Shown in pieces: positions 8,255 through 16,620 of a stretch of 64,000 nucleotides of DNA (position 1 is its first letter; each line of letters opens with the position of its first letter). Position numbers and translations under genes: made by a program. Under the pieces are notes generated by a model. It worked only from the letters and a program-made list of their open reading frames with translations. It ran no database searches and had not been told where the DNA came from. Origin of the DNA: JASTVH01 sp042862465 (lineage in GTDB: Bacteria > Pseudomonadota > Gammaproteobacteria > Pseudomonadales > Oleiphilaceae); NCBI GenBank assembly GCA_042862465.1, contig JASTVH010000008.1:186001-250000 (forward strand), written 5' to 3'.

Positions 8255-9091
8255 ATGCTGATCGATTGGTTCACGGTGGTCGCCCAGGTCGTCAATTTCC
8301 TGGTCCTGATCGCGCTGCTCAAACGCTTCCTCTACCGGCCGATTCTCAACGCCATCGATGCCCGGGAGAAACGGGTGGCCGATGAACTGGCCACGGCGGA
8401 TGAGCGCTACAAAGAGGCTGAGGAACGCCTGAAGGACTACGAGCGCAAGCGGCAGGAGCTGGATGCCCAGGCCCAGGCGTTCCTGGACAAGGCCCGGGAT
8501 AACGCCGAGCAGGAGCGTGAGGCCAAGCAACAGGCCCTGTGGGAAGAACTACGCGCCCAGCGCCACAAACAGCAGCAGGCCATGCGCCGGGAGTTGCTGG
8601 CATTGCGGGAGCGCATCCGCCGCATGGTCAGCGAGGAGGTCTACGCCATCGCCCGCCGGGCCCTGACGGATCTGGCGGATTCCGAACTGGAATCGCGCCT
8701 GATCGACACCTGGGTCAAACGCCTGCAGGCGCTGTCGCCGGAGGAACGCGAAAACTGGCGGCAGGGCCTCGGCGAAGGTGACGGGCTGGATGTGCGCACC
8801 GGTTGGCCACTTTCGGACAGCGGCCAGGAGAGGGTCAGGCAGGCTCTGGAAGGGATTTGGGGCGGGCAGGTCCGTATCGATTTCCACACCTCTAAATCCC
8901 TGGTCTGCGGCATCGAAGTGGTGGCCAGCGGGCGCAAGGTGGCCTGGAGCCTGGACGAGTATCTCAAGCAACTCGAGGAACGGGTGGACGACCTGCTGCT
9001 GGCCTCGGAGCAGGAGAAAGCCGACGACCAGCCCGAGGCGGATCAAGCGGAGGGCAAGGCTCCGGCAGCCAGCCAGGAGAGTGCTTCATGA
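8255..9091 (+). CDS. atpF: N-type ATPase b subunit with delta-like C-terminal domain
   Basis: The 278-residue protein begins like a normal b subunit, with one membrane helix (WFTVVAQVVNFLVLIALL) and a long charged coiled coil (to about residue 150). It is about 120 residues longer than a usual b subunit. The extra C-terminal part (about residues 175-255) resembles the delta-subunit C-terminal domain: an alternating hydrophobic core ending in SLVCGIEVVASGRKVAWSLD, comparable to the delta LIGGxVV...D.S pattern, followed by LKQLEERV. No separate atpH is present in the operon, so this tail probably supplies the connection between stator and F1 alpha. The last four bases overlap atpA. Confidence 0.92.
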   Translation: MLIDWFTVVAQVVNFLVLIALLKRFLYRPILNAIDAREKRVADELATADERYKEAEERLKDYERKRQELDAQAQAFLDKARDNAEQEREAKQQALWEELRAQRHKQQQAMRRELLALRERIRRMVSEEVYAIARRALTDLADSELESRLIDTWVKRLQALSPEERENWRQGLGEGDGLDVRTGWPLSDSGQERVRQALEGIWGGQVRIDFHTSKSLVCGIEVVASGRKVAWSLDEYLKQLEERVDDLLLASEQEKADDQPEADQAEGKAPAASQESAS

Positions 9092-10671
9092 GCGATTCTT
9101 CCGGCGATCTGGACCAGGTGCTGAAAGAGACCTTCGGGTCGCTGGCGCAGGTGCGCGACGACTTCTCGCCCGCGCCGGCACCGCGCGAAACCGGTTCGGT
9201 GTCCAGCGTCAGCAACGGCATCGCCCGGGTGGCGGGACTGCCCGGCGTCGGCTCGGAAGAGCTGGTGCAGTTCCCCGGGGATCTTTACGGCATCGCCTTC
9301 AACGTTGATGAGGACGAAATCGGGGTGGTGCTGCTCGGCGACTACACCCACCTGAGGGCCGGCGACGAGGTGCTGCGCACCGGCCGGGTCATGGATGTGC
9401 CCGTGGGCCAGGCCCTGCTCGGGCGGGTGGTGGACCCGCTGGGGCGGCCGCTGGATGGCAAGGGCCGGGTCCCGACCGATGAGCGTCTGCCCATCGAACG
9501 CCCGGCCCCCGCCATCATGGATCGGGCCCCGGTGGAAGTACCTCTGCAGACCGGCATCAAGGTCATCGATGCCCTGATCCCGGTCGGTCGCGGCCAGCGG
9601 GAGTTGATCCTGGGGGACCGCCAGATCGGCAAGACCGCCATCGCCGTGGATACCATTCTCAATCAGAACGATCAGGACGTGCTGTGCATCTACTGTGTCA
9701 TCGGCCAGCGGGCCTCGGCCGTGGCCAAGAGCCTGGCGGTTCTGGCCGATCACGGGGCCATGGACTACACCGTCGTGGTCATGACCGAGGGCAGCGCGCC
9801 GCCCGGTCTGGCCTACATTGCCCCTTACGCCGCGACCAGTATTGCCGAGCATTTCATGGAGCACGGCAGGGACGTACTGATCGTCTATGATGACCTGACG
9901 CACCACGCCCGGGCCTATCGGGAACTGTCGCTGTTGCTGCGCCGGCCGCCGGGACGGGAGGCCTATCCCGGGGATATTTTCTACATTCATTCGCGCCTGC
10001 TTGAACGGGCGACCCGGCTGCGCGAAGACCTGGGAGGCGGCTCGCTGACAGCCTTGCCGATTATCGAAACCGAGGCCCAGGACCTCTCGGCCTACATCCC
10101 CACCAATCTGATTTCCATCACCGACGGCCAGATCTACCTCTCCCCGACGCTGTTCGAGCTGGGCGTGCTGCCGGCCGTGGATGCCGGACAATCCGTGTCC
10201 CGGGTGGGGGGCAAGGCCCAGCGCGCGATTTACCGGGCGGTGGCCGGCGACATCAAGCTGGCCTATGCCCAGTTCGAGGAGCTGGAGACCTTCTCCCGGT
10301 TCGGCGCCCGTCTGGATCCGCAAACCCAGAAGGCCATCGATCACGGCCGCCGTATCCGGGCCTGTCTCGGACAGGGCGAGAGCGAGCCGGTGAGCGTGGA
10401 CGAACAGATCGCCGTCCTGCTGGCGCTCAACGCAAGACTGTTCGATAGCGTACCTATCGACAAGGTTCCCGAAGCCGAAATGGCGCTGCGCAAGAAGATC
10501 CTGGAATGGCCGGAGGGCCAGCGTCAGAAGCTGGCTGAGGCGGATCCCAAGGACGACAGCGTGCGCCAGCGCATCATGGCTCTGGCGAAAGAAGCCCTGG
10601 CGCCTTTCCAGGCCGAAGAGCGTGACTCTGAGCCCGACAACGGACGGCAGGACACCAACAATGAGCGGTAA
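9088..10671 (+). CDS. atpA: N-type ATPase alpha subunit
   Basis: The 527-residue protein is the non-catalytic nucleotide-binding alpha subunit. It has the GSVSSVSNGIARVAGL beta-barrel start (residues 31-46), a Walker A loop GDRQIGKT (176-183), and the conserved VGGKAQ segment late in the protein. Ile replaces the Thr usual in the GDRQTGKT loop, a small family-level variation. The ATG at 9088 overlaps atpF by four bases and follows AGGAGAG. Near its end the gene overlaps atpG by 11 bases. Its position after atpF without an intervening delta gene is characteristic of N-type operons. Confidence 0.95.
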   Translation: MSDSSGDLDQVLKETFGSLAQVRDDFSPAPAPRETGSVSSVSNGIARVAGLPGVGSEELVQFPGDLYGIAFNVDEDEIGVVLLGDYTHLRAGDEVLRTGRVMDVPVGQALLGRVVDPLGRPLDGKGRVPTDERLPIERPAPAIMDRAPVEVPLQTGIKVIDALIPVGRGQRELILGDRQIGKTAIAVDTILNQNDQDVLCIYCVIGQRASAVAKSLAVLADHGAMDYTVVVMTEGSAPPGLAYIAPYAATSIAEHFMEHGRDVLIVYDDLTHHARAYRELSLLLRRPPGREAYPGDIFYIHSRLLERATRLREDLGGGSLTALPIIETEAQDLSAYIPTNLISITDGQIYLSPTLFELGVLPAVDAGQSVSRVGGKAQRAIYRAVAGDIKLAYAQFEELETFSRFGARLDPQTQKAIDHGRRIRACLGQGESEPVSVDEQIAVLLALNARLFDSVPIDKVPEAEMALRKKILEWPEGQRQKLAEADPKDDSVRQRIMALAKEALAPFQAEERDSEPDNGRQDTNNER

Positions 10672-11554
10672 TGTCCTGCAACTCCGACGCAAGATTGCCA
10701 ATGCCGATGACCTGCTGACCGTGGTCCGCACTATGAAAACCCTGGCCGCGGCCAACATCGGGCAATACGAACAGGCGGTGGTGGCACTGGCGGACTACTA
10801 CCGCACCGTCGAGCAGGGGCTGGGCGTCTGTCTGCGGCAGGTGGGTGCGGCGGAACGGTTGCTACCGCCGCTCCGGACGGGTGCCGGGGCCGGTGTCGTG
10901 GTGTTCGGATCGGATCAGGGGCTGGTGGGGCAGTTCAACGCTGATCTGGAAGATTACCTGCTCACTGCGCAAAAGGACGAGACGCTGCCCTTTCGGGTAT
11001 GGGCGGTGGGGGAGCGCATTCAGACCCGCCTGAGCGATGCCGGGGTGACCATCCAGAGCACCCTGGCGGTGCCCCAGTCCGTTGCGGCCATCACACCGCT
11101 GGTGCAGCAATTGCTGTTCGAGACGGAAAGCCTCCGCGCCCTGGGTGACATGGGTCCCCTTTACCTGTTCCATAACCGACCGGAAAAGCGCAAACAGTAC
11201 CGGCCGTCCCGTCAGCGGTTACTACCGCTGGACCGGCAGTGGCGGCAGGCATTGGTCGACCAGTCCTGGGAGGGCAGCTGTCTGCCCGAGGTTATCGGCG
11301 GCGTCGAGGGCACGTTGCGGACCCTGATCTACGAATACCTGTTCGTGTCCCTGTTCCGGGCCTGTGCCGAATCCATGGCCAGTGAAAATGCCAGCCGGCT
11401 GGCGGCCATGCAGCGGGCCGAAAACAACATCAACGAACGGCTGGACGAGCTCAATCACGATTACCACCGGCTGCGCCAGAGCCTGATCGACGAAGAGCTG
11501 TTTGATGTCGTATCAGGCTTTGAGGCGCTTGCCAATAAAGAGGGTGGGGAATAG
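10661..11554 (+). CDS. atpG: N-type ATPase gamma subunit (central stalk)
   Basis: The start is ATG 10661 (MSGNVLQLRRKIANADDLL), because gamma subunits begin with this basic helix; an earlier in-frame codon at 10622 lies inside atpA. The 297-residue protein has the N- and C-terminal coiled-coil helices of the rotor shaft, with the usual TRTM-like VVRTMKTLAAANI at the start and ASENASRLAAMQRAENNINERL near the end. The central domain is divergent, as in other N-type gammas. It is the last gene of the operon; the next gene is convergent and stops nine bases away, with no clear terminator between. Confidence 0.94.
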   Translation: MSGNVLQLRRKIANADDLLTVVRTMKTLAAANIGQYEQAVVALADYYRTVEQGLGVCLRQVGAAERLLPPLRTGAGAGVVVFGSDQGLVGQFNADLEDYLLTAQKDETLPFRVWAVGERIQTRLSDAGVTIQSTLAVPQSVAAITPLVQQLLFETESLRALGDMGPLYLFHNRPEKRKQYRPSRQRLLPLDRQWRQALVDQSWEGSCLPEVIGGVEGTLRTLIYEYLFVSLFRACAESMASENASRLAAMQRAENNINERLDELNHDYHRLRQSLIDEELFDVVSGFEALANKEGGE

Positions 11555-11562
11555 CCGCCGGG

Positions 11563-12006
11563 TTACTGATTTTTACCCTGGCCGCCTGAGCCCATGCCAC
11601 CGCCCTGGCCCATGCCGTTATTGTGGCCCATACCCTGGCCCATTCCCTGACCCTGTTTGCCAGATTGTTTGCCCGCAGCTGTGGCCGGCATGTGCTCAAG
11701 GTCGATGCCCTGGGCCCGGGCGCGTTCCTGCATCATCTCCCGGTGTTCCTCGCGATAGGCCTGACGCTCCTGGGCGCTGTCCATGGAGCGCATTTTCTGC
11801 TGAAACGCCTGACGCTCTTCCGGCGTCATCAACTGCCAGCCGACTATCGGTTGGTGGTCCCGGTCTTGCATCTGCATTTGATCATGCATCTGTGCCTGGT
11901 CACGATCATGGTCCTGTGACTGGGTCTGTTCGGCAGCCACACTGGGCTTCACGCAGATCACCGCCGCGGCGATCAGTACGCTGTAGAAGAGATCTTTGGT
12001 AAACAT
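11563..12006 (-). CDS. Small secreted protein with Met/Gly/His-rich tail
   Basis: I start at ATG 12006 (MFTKDLFYSVLIAAAVICVK), which follows AAGGAAG and gives a clear signal peptide ending near SVAAEQ; an upstream in-frame ATG adds only a non-signal leader. The 147-residue product is periplasmic. After an Asp/Gln/Met/His-rich stretch (DHDRDQAQMHDQMQMQDRDH) it has an MTPEERQAFQQKMRSM helix and a related EERQAYREEHREMM helix, then a repetitive tail of GQGMG-type repeats. The helices recall small proteobacterial proteins with LTPEER motifs; the Met- and His-rich segments could bind metal, which is inference. It converges on the ATPase operon. Function unknown. Confidence 0.75.
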   Translation of the reverse strand: MFTKDLFYSVLIAAAVICVKPSVAAEQTQSQDHDRDQAQMHDQMQMQDRDHQPIVGWQLMTPEERQAFQQKMRSMDSAQERQAYREEHREMMQERARAQGIDLEHMPATAAGKQSGKQGQGMGQGMGHNNGMGQGGGMGSGGQGKNQ

Positions 12007-12178
12007 GGGATTGCTTCCTTGTGTCCGGTCAAAGGCATTGTCAGGCGCCTGCGACTGCACAAACCACGGCGCGCCAAGATCAAGCGTACGCCTGTTGAGA
12101 TGCTGTCATATTTGTTTCAGGTCAAAATTCAATGTGATCAATGTGCGTTGAGGCAACATGGGGCTGAATGCACATAAA

Positions 12179-12200
12179 GAACCCGGCCGGAGCCGGGTTC
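12179..12200 (-). terminator. Terminator-like hairpin after the PEP-CTERM gene
   Basis: A perfect 9-bp stem (GAACCCGGC and GCCGGGTTC) with a 4-base loop lies 19 bases beyond the stop of the minus-strand PEP-CTERM gene. Only a weak T tract (TTTATG) follows on the minus strand. Confidence 0.65.
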
Positions 12201-12218
12201 ATGGAGCATCGCAGGTCT

Positions 12219-12845
12219 TCAGGCCTTTCTGCGGCGGGCGTAACCCATTCCCAACAGACTGAGGCCCAGCAGGCCCAGTGTCGCGGGTTCGGGTACTCGG
12301 GCCAATTCCATGGCGCCTACATAGAACTGCTGGTTATTGTAGGACACCATAAACGCATCCCCGGCACTGACGGCAAACGCGCCATCAACCTCACCACTGG
12401 AAATGTCGTATGCGTCACCGTCGATGTTGGCCTTTTCGCCTCCTGAAAATCCGCCATCATGGTTGTTGTTGAACCACAGCTTGCTGATGCTGACATCTTC
12501 GCTGAAGACAAAGCTGAGCCACTCGTCGGTTGTGACATTATCGTCTGTATTTGGAACGCAAAGGTTGGTTTTGCTCCCCGGATGCTTGGTATTTATAGCA
12601 CCGCTGGGATCTTTGCAGACGCCCAGACCAGCCCTTTGGGAATCCAGATAGGCATAGGCGTCGTTATTGCCTGCATGCCCGGTGATCATCACATCGACAC
12701 CATCGACTGAGAGATTCAGTGTACTCCACGCACTTTCACCGTAGGCGCCATCAGCCAGATCCTGAAAATCCAATATGCCGGCGTTAGCAGCCGAAACGGA
12801 GAGCGCTGTGGCTGCGATGATTGTTTTCCCAAGTGTCATTTTCAT
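12219..12845 (-). CDS. PEP-CTERM sorting-domain secreted protein
   Basis: The 208-residue protein has an N-terminal signal peptide (KTIIAATALSVSAANAG) and ends with VPEPATLGLLGLSLLGMGYA followed by RRRKA. That is the complete PEP-CTERM signal: a VPEP motif, a hydrophobic helix and a basic tail, recognised by an exosortase (EpsH family). The mature body contains an Asp/Asn/Gly-rich central part with cysteines. I use ATG 12845, preceded by GGGAGG. No exosortase, glycosyltransferase or exopolysaccharide gene is in the window, so processing depends on machinery elsewhere. The likely role is in cell surface or biofilm matrix, by family analogy only. Confidence 0.9.
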   Translation of the reverse strand: MKMTLGKTIIAATALSVSAANAGILDFQDLADGAYGESAWSTLNLSVDGVDVMITGHAGNNDAYAYLDSQRAGLGVCKDPSGAINTKHPGSKTNLCVPNTDDNVTTDEWLSFVFSEDVSISKLWFNNNHDGGFSGGEKANIDGDAYDISSGEVDGAFAVSAGDAFMVSYNNQQFYVGAMELARVPEPATLGLLGLSLLGMGYARRRKA

Positions 12846-13138
12846 GGTTACCCCTCCCTGTTGTGGCAACGGTAATGACAGGGCACATAGCGCATAAAGC
12901 ACACCTAATAGCCAATAATCTGGCTGATACAGGCACTTACAAAAGTGTGACAGGTGTCACAAAAAGAGCTGTGTAAAAAAAGCCGACGTCATTCTAATTG
13001 GTTGGTATGGCAGTGTTTTCTGGATATGGCGGTGGGAAGGCGCGTTGCAGGCCGGTTACAGTAAAAAGTCAGGCCGGCAAGCGCACCATGGAACGCTGAG
13101 TACGGGTGTACAAAAAACGAACAGGTTTGGTGCCCGCT

Positions 13139-14167
13139 TCAATTGCGCCCGTAGTAACGCGGTCGCTCATAGCGGAAAAAGCCGTTTTCCTCTTCCAGGC
13201 GAATGGTCTTCGCTTCGCGGCCAAAATACTTCTCACGCAGTTTCTGGAGTGCCGCTTCCCGCGATAAGCCGTCAGCTTCCGCGGCAACCTGCTCGCGCTC
13301 GGCCATGTAAGCCTTGCCGTTTTTCCAGCGTTCGTTGCGCCACTGGTCCTGTTTCCGCAGGCGCGTGATCTGTTCTTCGTCATACCCCATCTTGCGGCGG
13401 ACCTGATCGATGCGGGTCTGGCGCTGATCGGGAGGCAGCTGGTCCAGGGTGTTCTGTACAGAATCCAGGCTGAAAAAGACCTGGGTAATCATCCCGCGCT
13501 GATTGATGACCTCATCCCAGGGCCCATCAAAGGTTTCATCAAGGGCGGTACGTAGCTGGAACAGGGTTTCCTCCAGGTTGGCGGCCGGTGTTTGATTGAG
13601 GCGTGCCAACACCGATTGCATCTGTTTGCGCTTGCTGGCCAGCGCATTGCGTTCATCGGCCCAGATTTGTTCTGCCCAATCTCCAAACAGGGCCTGCCTT
13701 TTCTGCCAGATCCGTCCGAGGCGCTGGACCGGCGTCAGGTTCATCAGGGTCCGGTTTTCGGTGGCGAGCCACTCGTGGTAGGTGTCCAGCTTCGCCATCA
13801 AAAGAAGAATGGTGTCGGCCTGTTCCGGAAAGGCCCGTCTCACTGCTTGCTCAAAATAGCGGGCGCCTTGGTCTGGAAAGCGTTCCAAAACCTTCTGGCG
13901 AATGGTGTAGAGCTGGGCCTGTACCGCTATTTGCTTGATGCGAGTGCCGAATTCGGCCTTCAGTTCATCGGCGAGGGTGTCGACGAAGCCCTTGACCTGA
14001 ATCTTCGACAGGCTGGTTTGCTTTGCGACGTTGCTGTCACCGAAGGTCGACGATGCGGGCTGCGCTGCTGCGATTTGAGGGGGTGAGACGGGACCCGAGT
14101 CCGTGAACCAGAGGCCTCCAAGCACCGCGGCCATGGTCAGGAGGGTAACGAGAACGACGGTTTTCAT
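13139..14167 (-). CDS. Lipase chaperone-like membrane-anchored periplasmic protein
   Basis: The 342-residue protein starts with a membrane anchor (TVVLVTLLTMAAVLGGLWF) and continues as a long, almost wholly helical and charged periplasmic domain. The layout, the size and C-terminal blocks such as LREKYFGREAKTIRLEEE resemble steric lipase foldases (Lif/LimB), though the RxxFDY signature of classical Lif is not obvious. It lies 85 bases downstream of an SGNH esterase lipoprotein in the same direction, with a hairpin between them. A dedicated foldase for that esterase, or for a lipase encoded elsewhere, is the working idea; it may instead be an unrelated helical periplasmic protein. Confidence 0.55.
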   Translation of the reverse strand: MKTVVLVTLLTMAAVLGGLWFTDSGPVSPPQIAAAQPASSTFGDSNVAKQTSLSKIQVKGFVDTLADELKAEFGTRIKQIAVQAQLYTIRQKVLERFPDQGARYFEQAVRRAFPEQADTILLLMAKLDTYHEWLATENRTLMNLTPVQRLGRIWQKRQALFGDWAEQIWADERNALASKRKQMQSVLARLNQTPAANLEETLFQLRTALDETFDGPWDEVINQRGMITQVFFSLDSVQNTLDQLPPDQRQTRIDQVRRKMGYDEEQITRLRKQDQWRNERWKNGKAYMAEREQVAAEADGLSREAALQKLREKYFGREAKTIRLEEENGFFRYERPRYYGRN

Positions 14168-14206
14168 GAGCGATCCTGCAAACGATTATGTCCACTGTTC
14201 GTTAAA

Positions 14207-14231
14207 CCACGGGCCCCATAGGGACCCGTGG
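14207..14231 (-). terminator. Intercistronic hairpin between esterase and chaperone-like gene
   Basis: CCACGGGCCC and GGGACCCGTGG form an 11-bp stem with one C/A mismatch around a short loop. On the minus strand it is followed only by TTTAAC, so it could attenuate rather than end transcription, or stabilise the upstream message. Confidence 0.45.
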
Positions 14232-14252
14232 GCATCCAACATCAAGCTGTTT

Positions 14253-15035
14253 TTAGAGCAGCGGCTGCAATACCGGCCATACCAGGTCAGCCAACTTGCG
14301 CGATCCGCCCGTATCCGGATGAATCCCATCAAAGATGATGTCGCCATCATTGATGCTCGAGCGTGGATCGACAAAGCGGCAATTGGCCGTGGAAAAGGCG
14401 CAGGCCTGGGACAGGCGCATGTCACCGTAGTCCACCGCTTCTTCCATGCTGTCCAGGAGGAAGAGTCCGTTCTTGGTGTAGTAGTACCCCAGGTAGACCA
14501 CGTTATCGACGCCATCGGCATCCATCCGGTTGAGGAAGTTCACCGCATGGACGTAGATGTCGTTGATGAAGTTCTTGCAGGACGAACTGAGGTGGCCGAA
14601 CTGGTACCACTGGGTCTTGCAGTTGTAGGGATCGAGCAGGATCGCCGGAATCAGGATGTCGTTACCGCCCCCGTCCATGAGCACCGTATCGATGTTGGGG
14701 TTGTCCCGTTTGGCGATGTCGTACTGATCCATGATGGATGTGGCGATGGCACCGCCTTCCAGCTCGGCGCCGGAGAGGGTGTACCGTCGGAAGGTTTCGC
14801 CCGCACGGCCTTCAAGAAAATCCTGAAGCTCGCCGGAAAGCGCGAAAATCGAGTCCCCGATGGTGACCACCTGATCGTTGTCGGCATCAGACACCCGGGC
14901 ATTGCTCAGCAGACTCCCGGGGCCGCCACAGCCGGTCATGGCCAGGGCCAGCAGGAGGAGAACGAGAAATTTCAGACTACTGACGGAACGAAGGGTTAAC
15001 GCCCTTGGGCGCACCACGTGCATTGTTGTTTTCAT
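14253..15035 (-). CDS. SGNH/GDSL-family esterase lipoprotein
   Basis: The 260-residue protein begins (ATG 15035, GGAAG eight bases upstream) with a lipoprotein signal: a hydrophobic run ending LALAMTGC, where Cys would be lipidated. The catalytic blocks of SGNH hydrolases follow: the nucleophile motif VTIGDSIFAL, block III GGGND, and the C-terminal DGIHPD motif with the Asp-x-x-His pair. Several cysteines (NCKTQ, SSCKN, QACAF, ANCRF) suggest disulfides. It would hydrolyse esters or thioesters at the periplasmic or outer-membrane face. The downstream gene is the chaperone-like protein. An upstream in-frame ATG at 15050 is possible but has a poorer ribosome binding site. Confidence 0.85.
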   Translation of the reverse strand: MKTTMHVVRPRALTLRSVSSLKFLVLLLLALAMTGCGGPGSLLSNARVSDADNDQVVTIGDSIFALSGELQDFLEGRAGETFRRYTLSGAELEGGAIATSIMDQYDIAKRDNPNIDTVLMDGGGNDILIPAILLDPYNCKTQWYQFGHLSSSCKNFINDIYVHAVNFLNRMDADGVDNVVYLGYYYTKNGLFLLDSMEEAVDYGDMRLSQACAFSTANCRFVDPRSSINDGDIIFDGIHPDTGGSRKLADLVWPVLQPLL

Positions 15036-15195
15036 AAGGGATGCTTCCATCTTGCTGTTATTGTTGTGTTGGATGCCATTCGACAGTAGCAGGCATTTTG
15101 GTACAAATTTTGTGAATTCGTACTCACTTCTTGTGTGAAGTGGAAAATAAAAACGGAAGATCGGGCGGGAATGGGAATTGAGTTAGGAGTGAGGT

Positions 15196-15230
15196 TTTAA
15201 GCGTCCGACGTCTGACGTCTGACGCTTAAA
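15196..15230. repeat. Hairpin repeat, copy 1 (AAGCGTCCGACGTC family)
   Basis: TTTAAGCGTC and GACGCTTAAA form a perfect 10-bp stem around a 15-base core built from overlapping CTGACGT units. It lies 34 bases past the stop of the minus-strand phnA gene, so it may also act as its terminator. A related copy is upstream of that gene. Confidence 0.65.
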
Positions 15231-15264
15231 GAGCTTCGTCAAAGCTTACAGCCAAGGTCAGGCG

Positions 15265-15606
15265 TCAGGCCTTCTTCACGAATTCCGATTTCAGCTTCAT
15301 CGGGCCAATGCCATCAATCTTGCAGTCGATGTTGTGATCACCCTCCACCAGACGGATGTTCTTGACCTTGGTGCCCACCTTGACCACCGAGGACGAGCCC
15401 TTCACCTTGAGATCCTTGATCACCGAAATGGTATCGCCGTCCTGGAGTTCGTTGCCGTTGGCATCGCGTACCACCGGGCCGTCAGATTCGGCCGTCGAGG
15501 TCTCGGCGGTGTTCCATTCGTGGGCGCATTCCGGGCAGACAAACTGGCTGCCGTCTTCGTAGGTGTAAGGGGAGTTGCATTGCGGGCAGGGAGGCAGATC
15601 GCTCAT
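15265..15606 (-). CDS. yjdM: PhnA/YjdM family zinc-ribbon protein
   Basis: The 113-residue cytoplasmic protein matches PhnA (now YjdM) along its full length. A zinc ribbon with two CxxC pairs (CPQC and CPECAHEW) occupies the first 30 residues. The C-terminal SH3-like domain follows, with the conserved DGDTISVIKDLKVKGSS and VKVGTKVKNIRLVEGDHNIDC segments. Despite the original name, the family is not required for phosphonate breakdown and its role remains unclear. It stands alone here between two related hairpin repeats; the ATG is at 15606 with AGGATACC just upstream. Confidence 0.93.
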   Translation of the reverse strand: MSDLPPCPQCNSPYTYEDGSQFVCPECAHEWNTAETSTAESDGPVVRDANGNELQDGDTISVIKDLKVKGSSSVVKVGTKVKNIRLVEGDHNIDCKIDGIGPMKLKSEFVKKA

Positions 15607-15720
15607 GGGGTATCCTGTTCAAAGACCTGATTGCAGCGGCCCGAGAGCCGTTTCGAGAGGCTCTAGTTTACCCCATCGGTGATCTTTGCGCGCGACGAAT
15701 ATCCATTCTTGAAGTGTGGC

Positions 15721-15762
15721 TTTAAGCGTCCGACGTCGGGCGTCTGACGTTGGACGCTTGAA
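15721..15762. repeat. Hairpin repeat, copy 2
   Basis: TTTAAGCGTCC and GGACGCTTGAA pair over about 10 bp with one wobble, around a core containing CGACGTCGGGCGTCTGACG. It shares the string TTTAAGCGTCCGACGTC with copy 1, 525 bases away. Confidence 0.6.
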
Positions 15763-15792
15763 ACGGGGCGCTGTAACTTCGGAATTCCGCCC

Positions 15793-16620
15793 TTATGCGA
15801 CGCCCAGCACCTTTCGCCAACGGCGCAGCAGGAAGTCCGTGTCGTGGTCGTTGGGATGGAAGTTGGGACGGAAGTAGTCCAGATAGTCCGGAATGATGGA
15901 CGTAAACATGCCGCTGCGGCCCCAGAAGTGGCGTACGCCGCCGATCCAGGAACGGATGTTGCCCACCTGGCCGTCCTCGCGCATCAGTTGAATGATGAAG
16001 CTGTGGATAGCCACCATGAGCAGCACCGTGATCAGTGCCATGACACCCATACGCACGGCATAGTTGGCCGGGCCCTCGCCATAGACTTCCTTGAAGGTAT
16101 CGAACGCCACGGCCTTGTGCTCATTTTCCTCAATGCAGTGCCAGATCCAGAGATTGCGCATGCTGGGGTCGATGGCTTCCACCATCTCCTCGTTGCGCAG
16201 CAGGTTGGCCGAGAGCAGGGCGGTGAAGTGCTCCAGCGCCACCGTGGCGGCCAGATGGACGCGCTTGTTGTTGAGCAGGGGCAGTTTCTTGACCGACAGG
16301 AAACCGCGGGTCCAGCCCTCCAGGCGTTTGATGTTGAAGCCGTTGTCGATGGCCCCGGCATTGAAGGCGCCATGCTCCTTGGCATGCATCGCTTCCTGGC
16401 CGATGAACGCGCCGATGTCCTTTTGCAGCTGCGGGTCGTTCACCTGATCGCGCACGGCACGGACGCTGTCCACAAAGAAACGCTCACCATCCGGAAACAG
16501 TGCGGACAGGGCATTGAACAGGTGGGTAAGGAAGGGATCGTTACCTACCCAATGACGGGGGACGTTGCCGAAATCGAAATCCTGGCGACGAACCGGAAAA
16601 GAAGCCGTTGCTGCAGTCAT
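15793..16620 (-). CDS. PF10118-type predicted metal-dependent hydrolase
   Basis: The 275-residue protein matches the predicted metal-dependent hydrolase family (PF10118). Two carboxylate/histidine motifs that could form a di-iron-like site are visible: GQEAMHAKEH near residue 92 and EENEHKAVAFD near residue 162. A membrane helix lies near the C-terminal third (VMALITVLLMVAIHSFIIQL). The N terminus FPVRRQDFDFGNVPRHWVGNDP is the usual family opening. The gene is monocistronic, facing away from the large GGDEF-EAL gene. Substrate and reaction are unknown for the family. Confidence 0.87.
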   Translation of the reverse strand: MTAATASFPVRRQDFDFGNVPRHWVGNDPFLTHLFNALSALFPDGERFFVDSVRAVRDQVNDPQLQKDIGAFIGQEAMHAKEHGAFNAGAIDNGFNIKRLEGWTRGFLSVKKLPLLNNKRVHLAATVALEHFTALLSANLLRNEEMVEAIDPSMRNLWIWHCIEENEHKAVAFDTFKEVYGEGPANYAVRMGVMALITVLLMVAIHSFIIQLMREDGQVGNIRSWIGGVRHFWGRSGMFTSIIPDYLDYFRPNFHPNDHDTDFLLRRWRKVLGVA

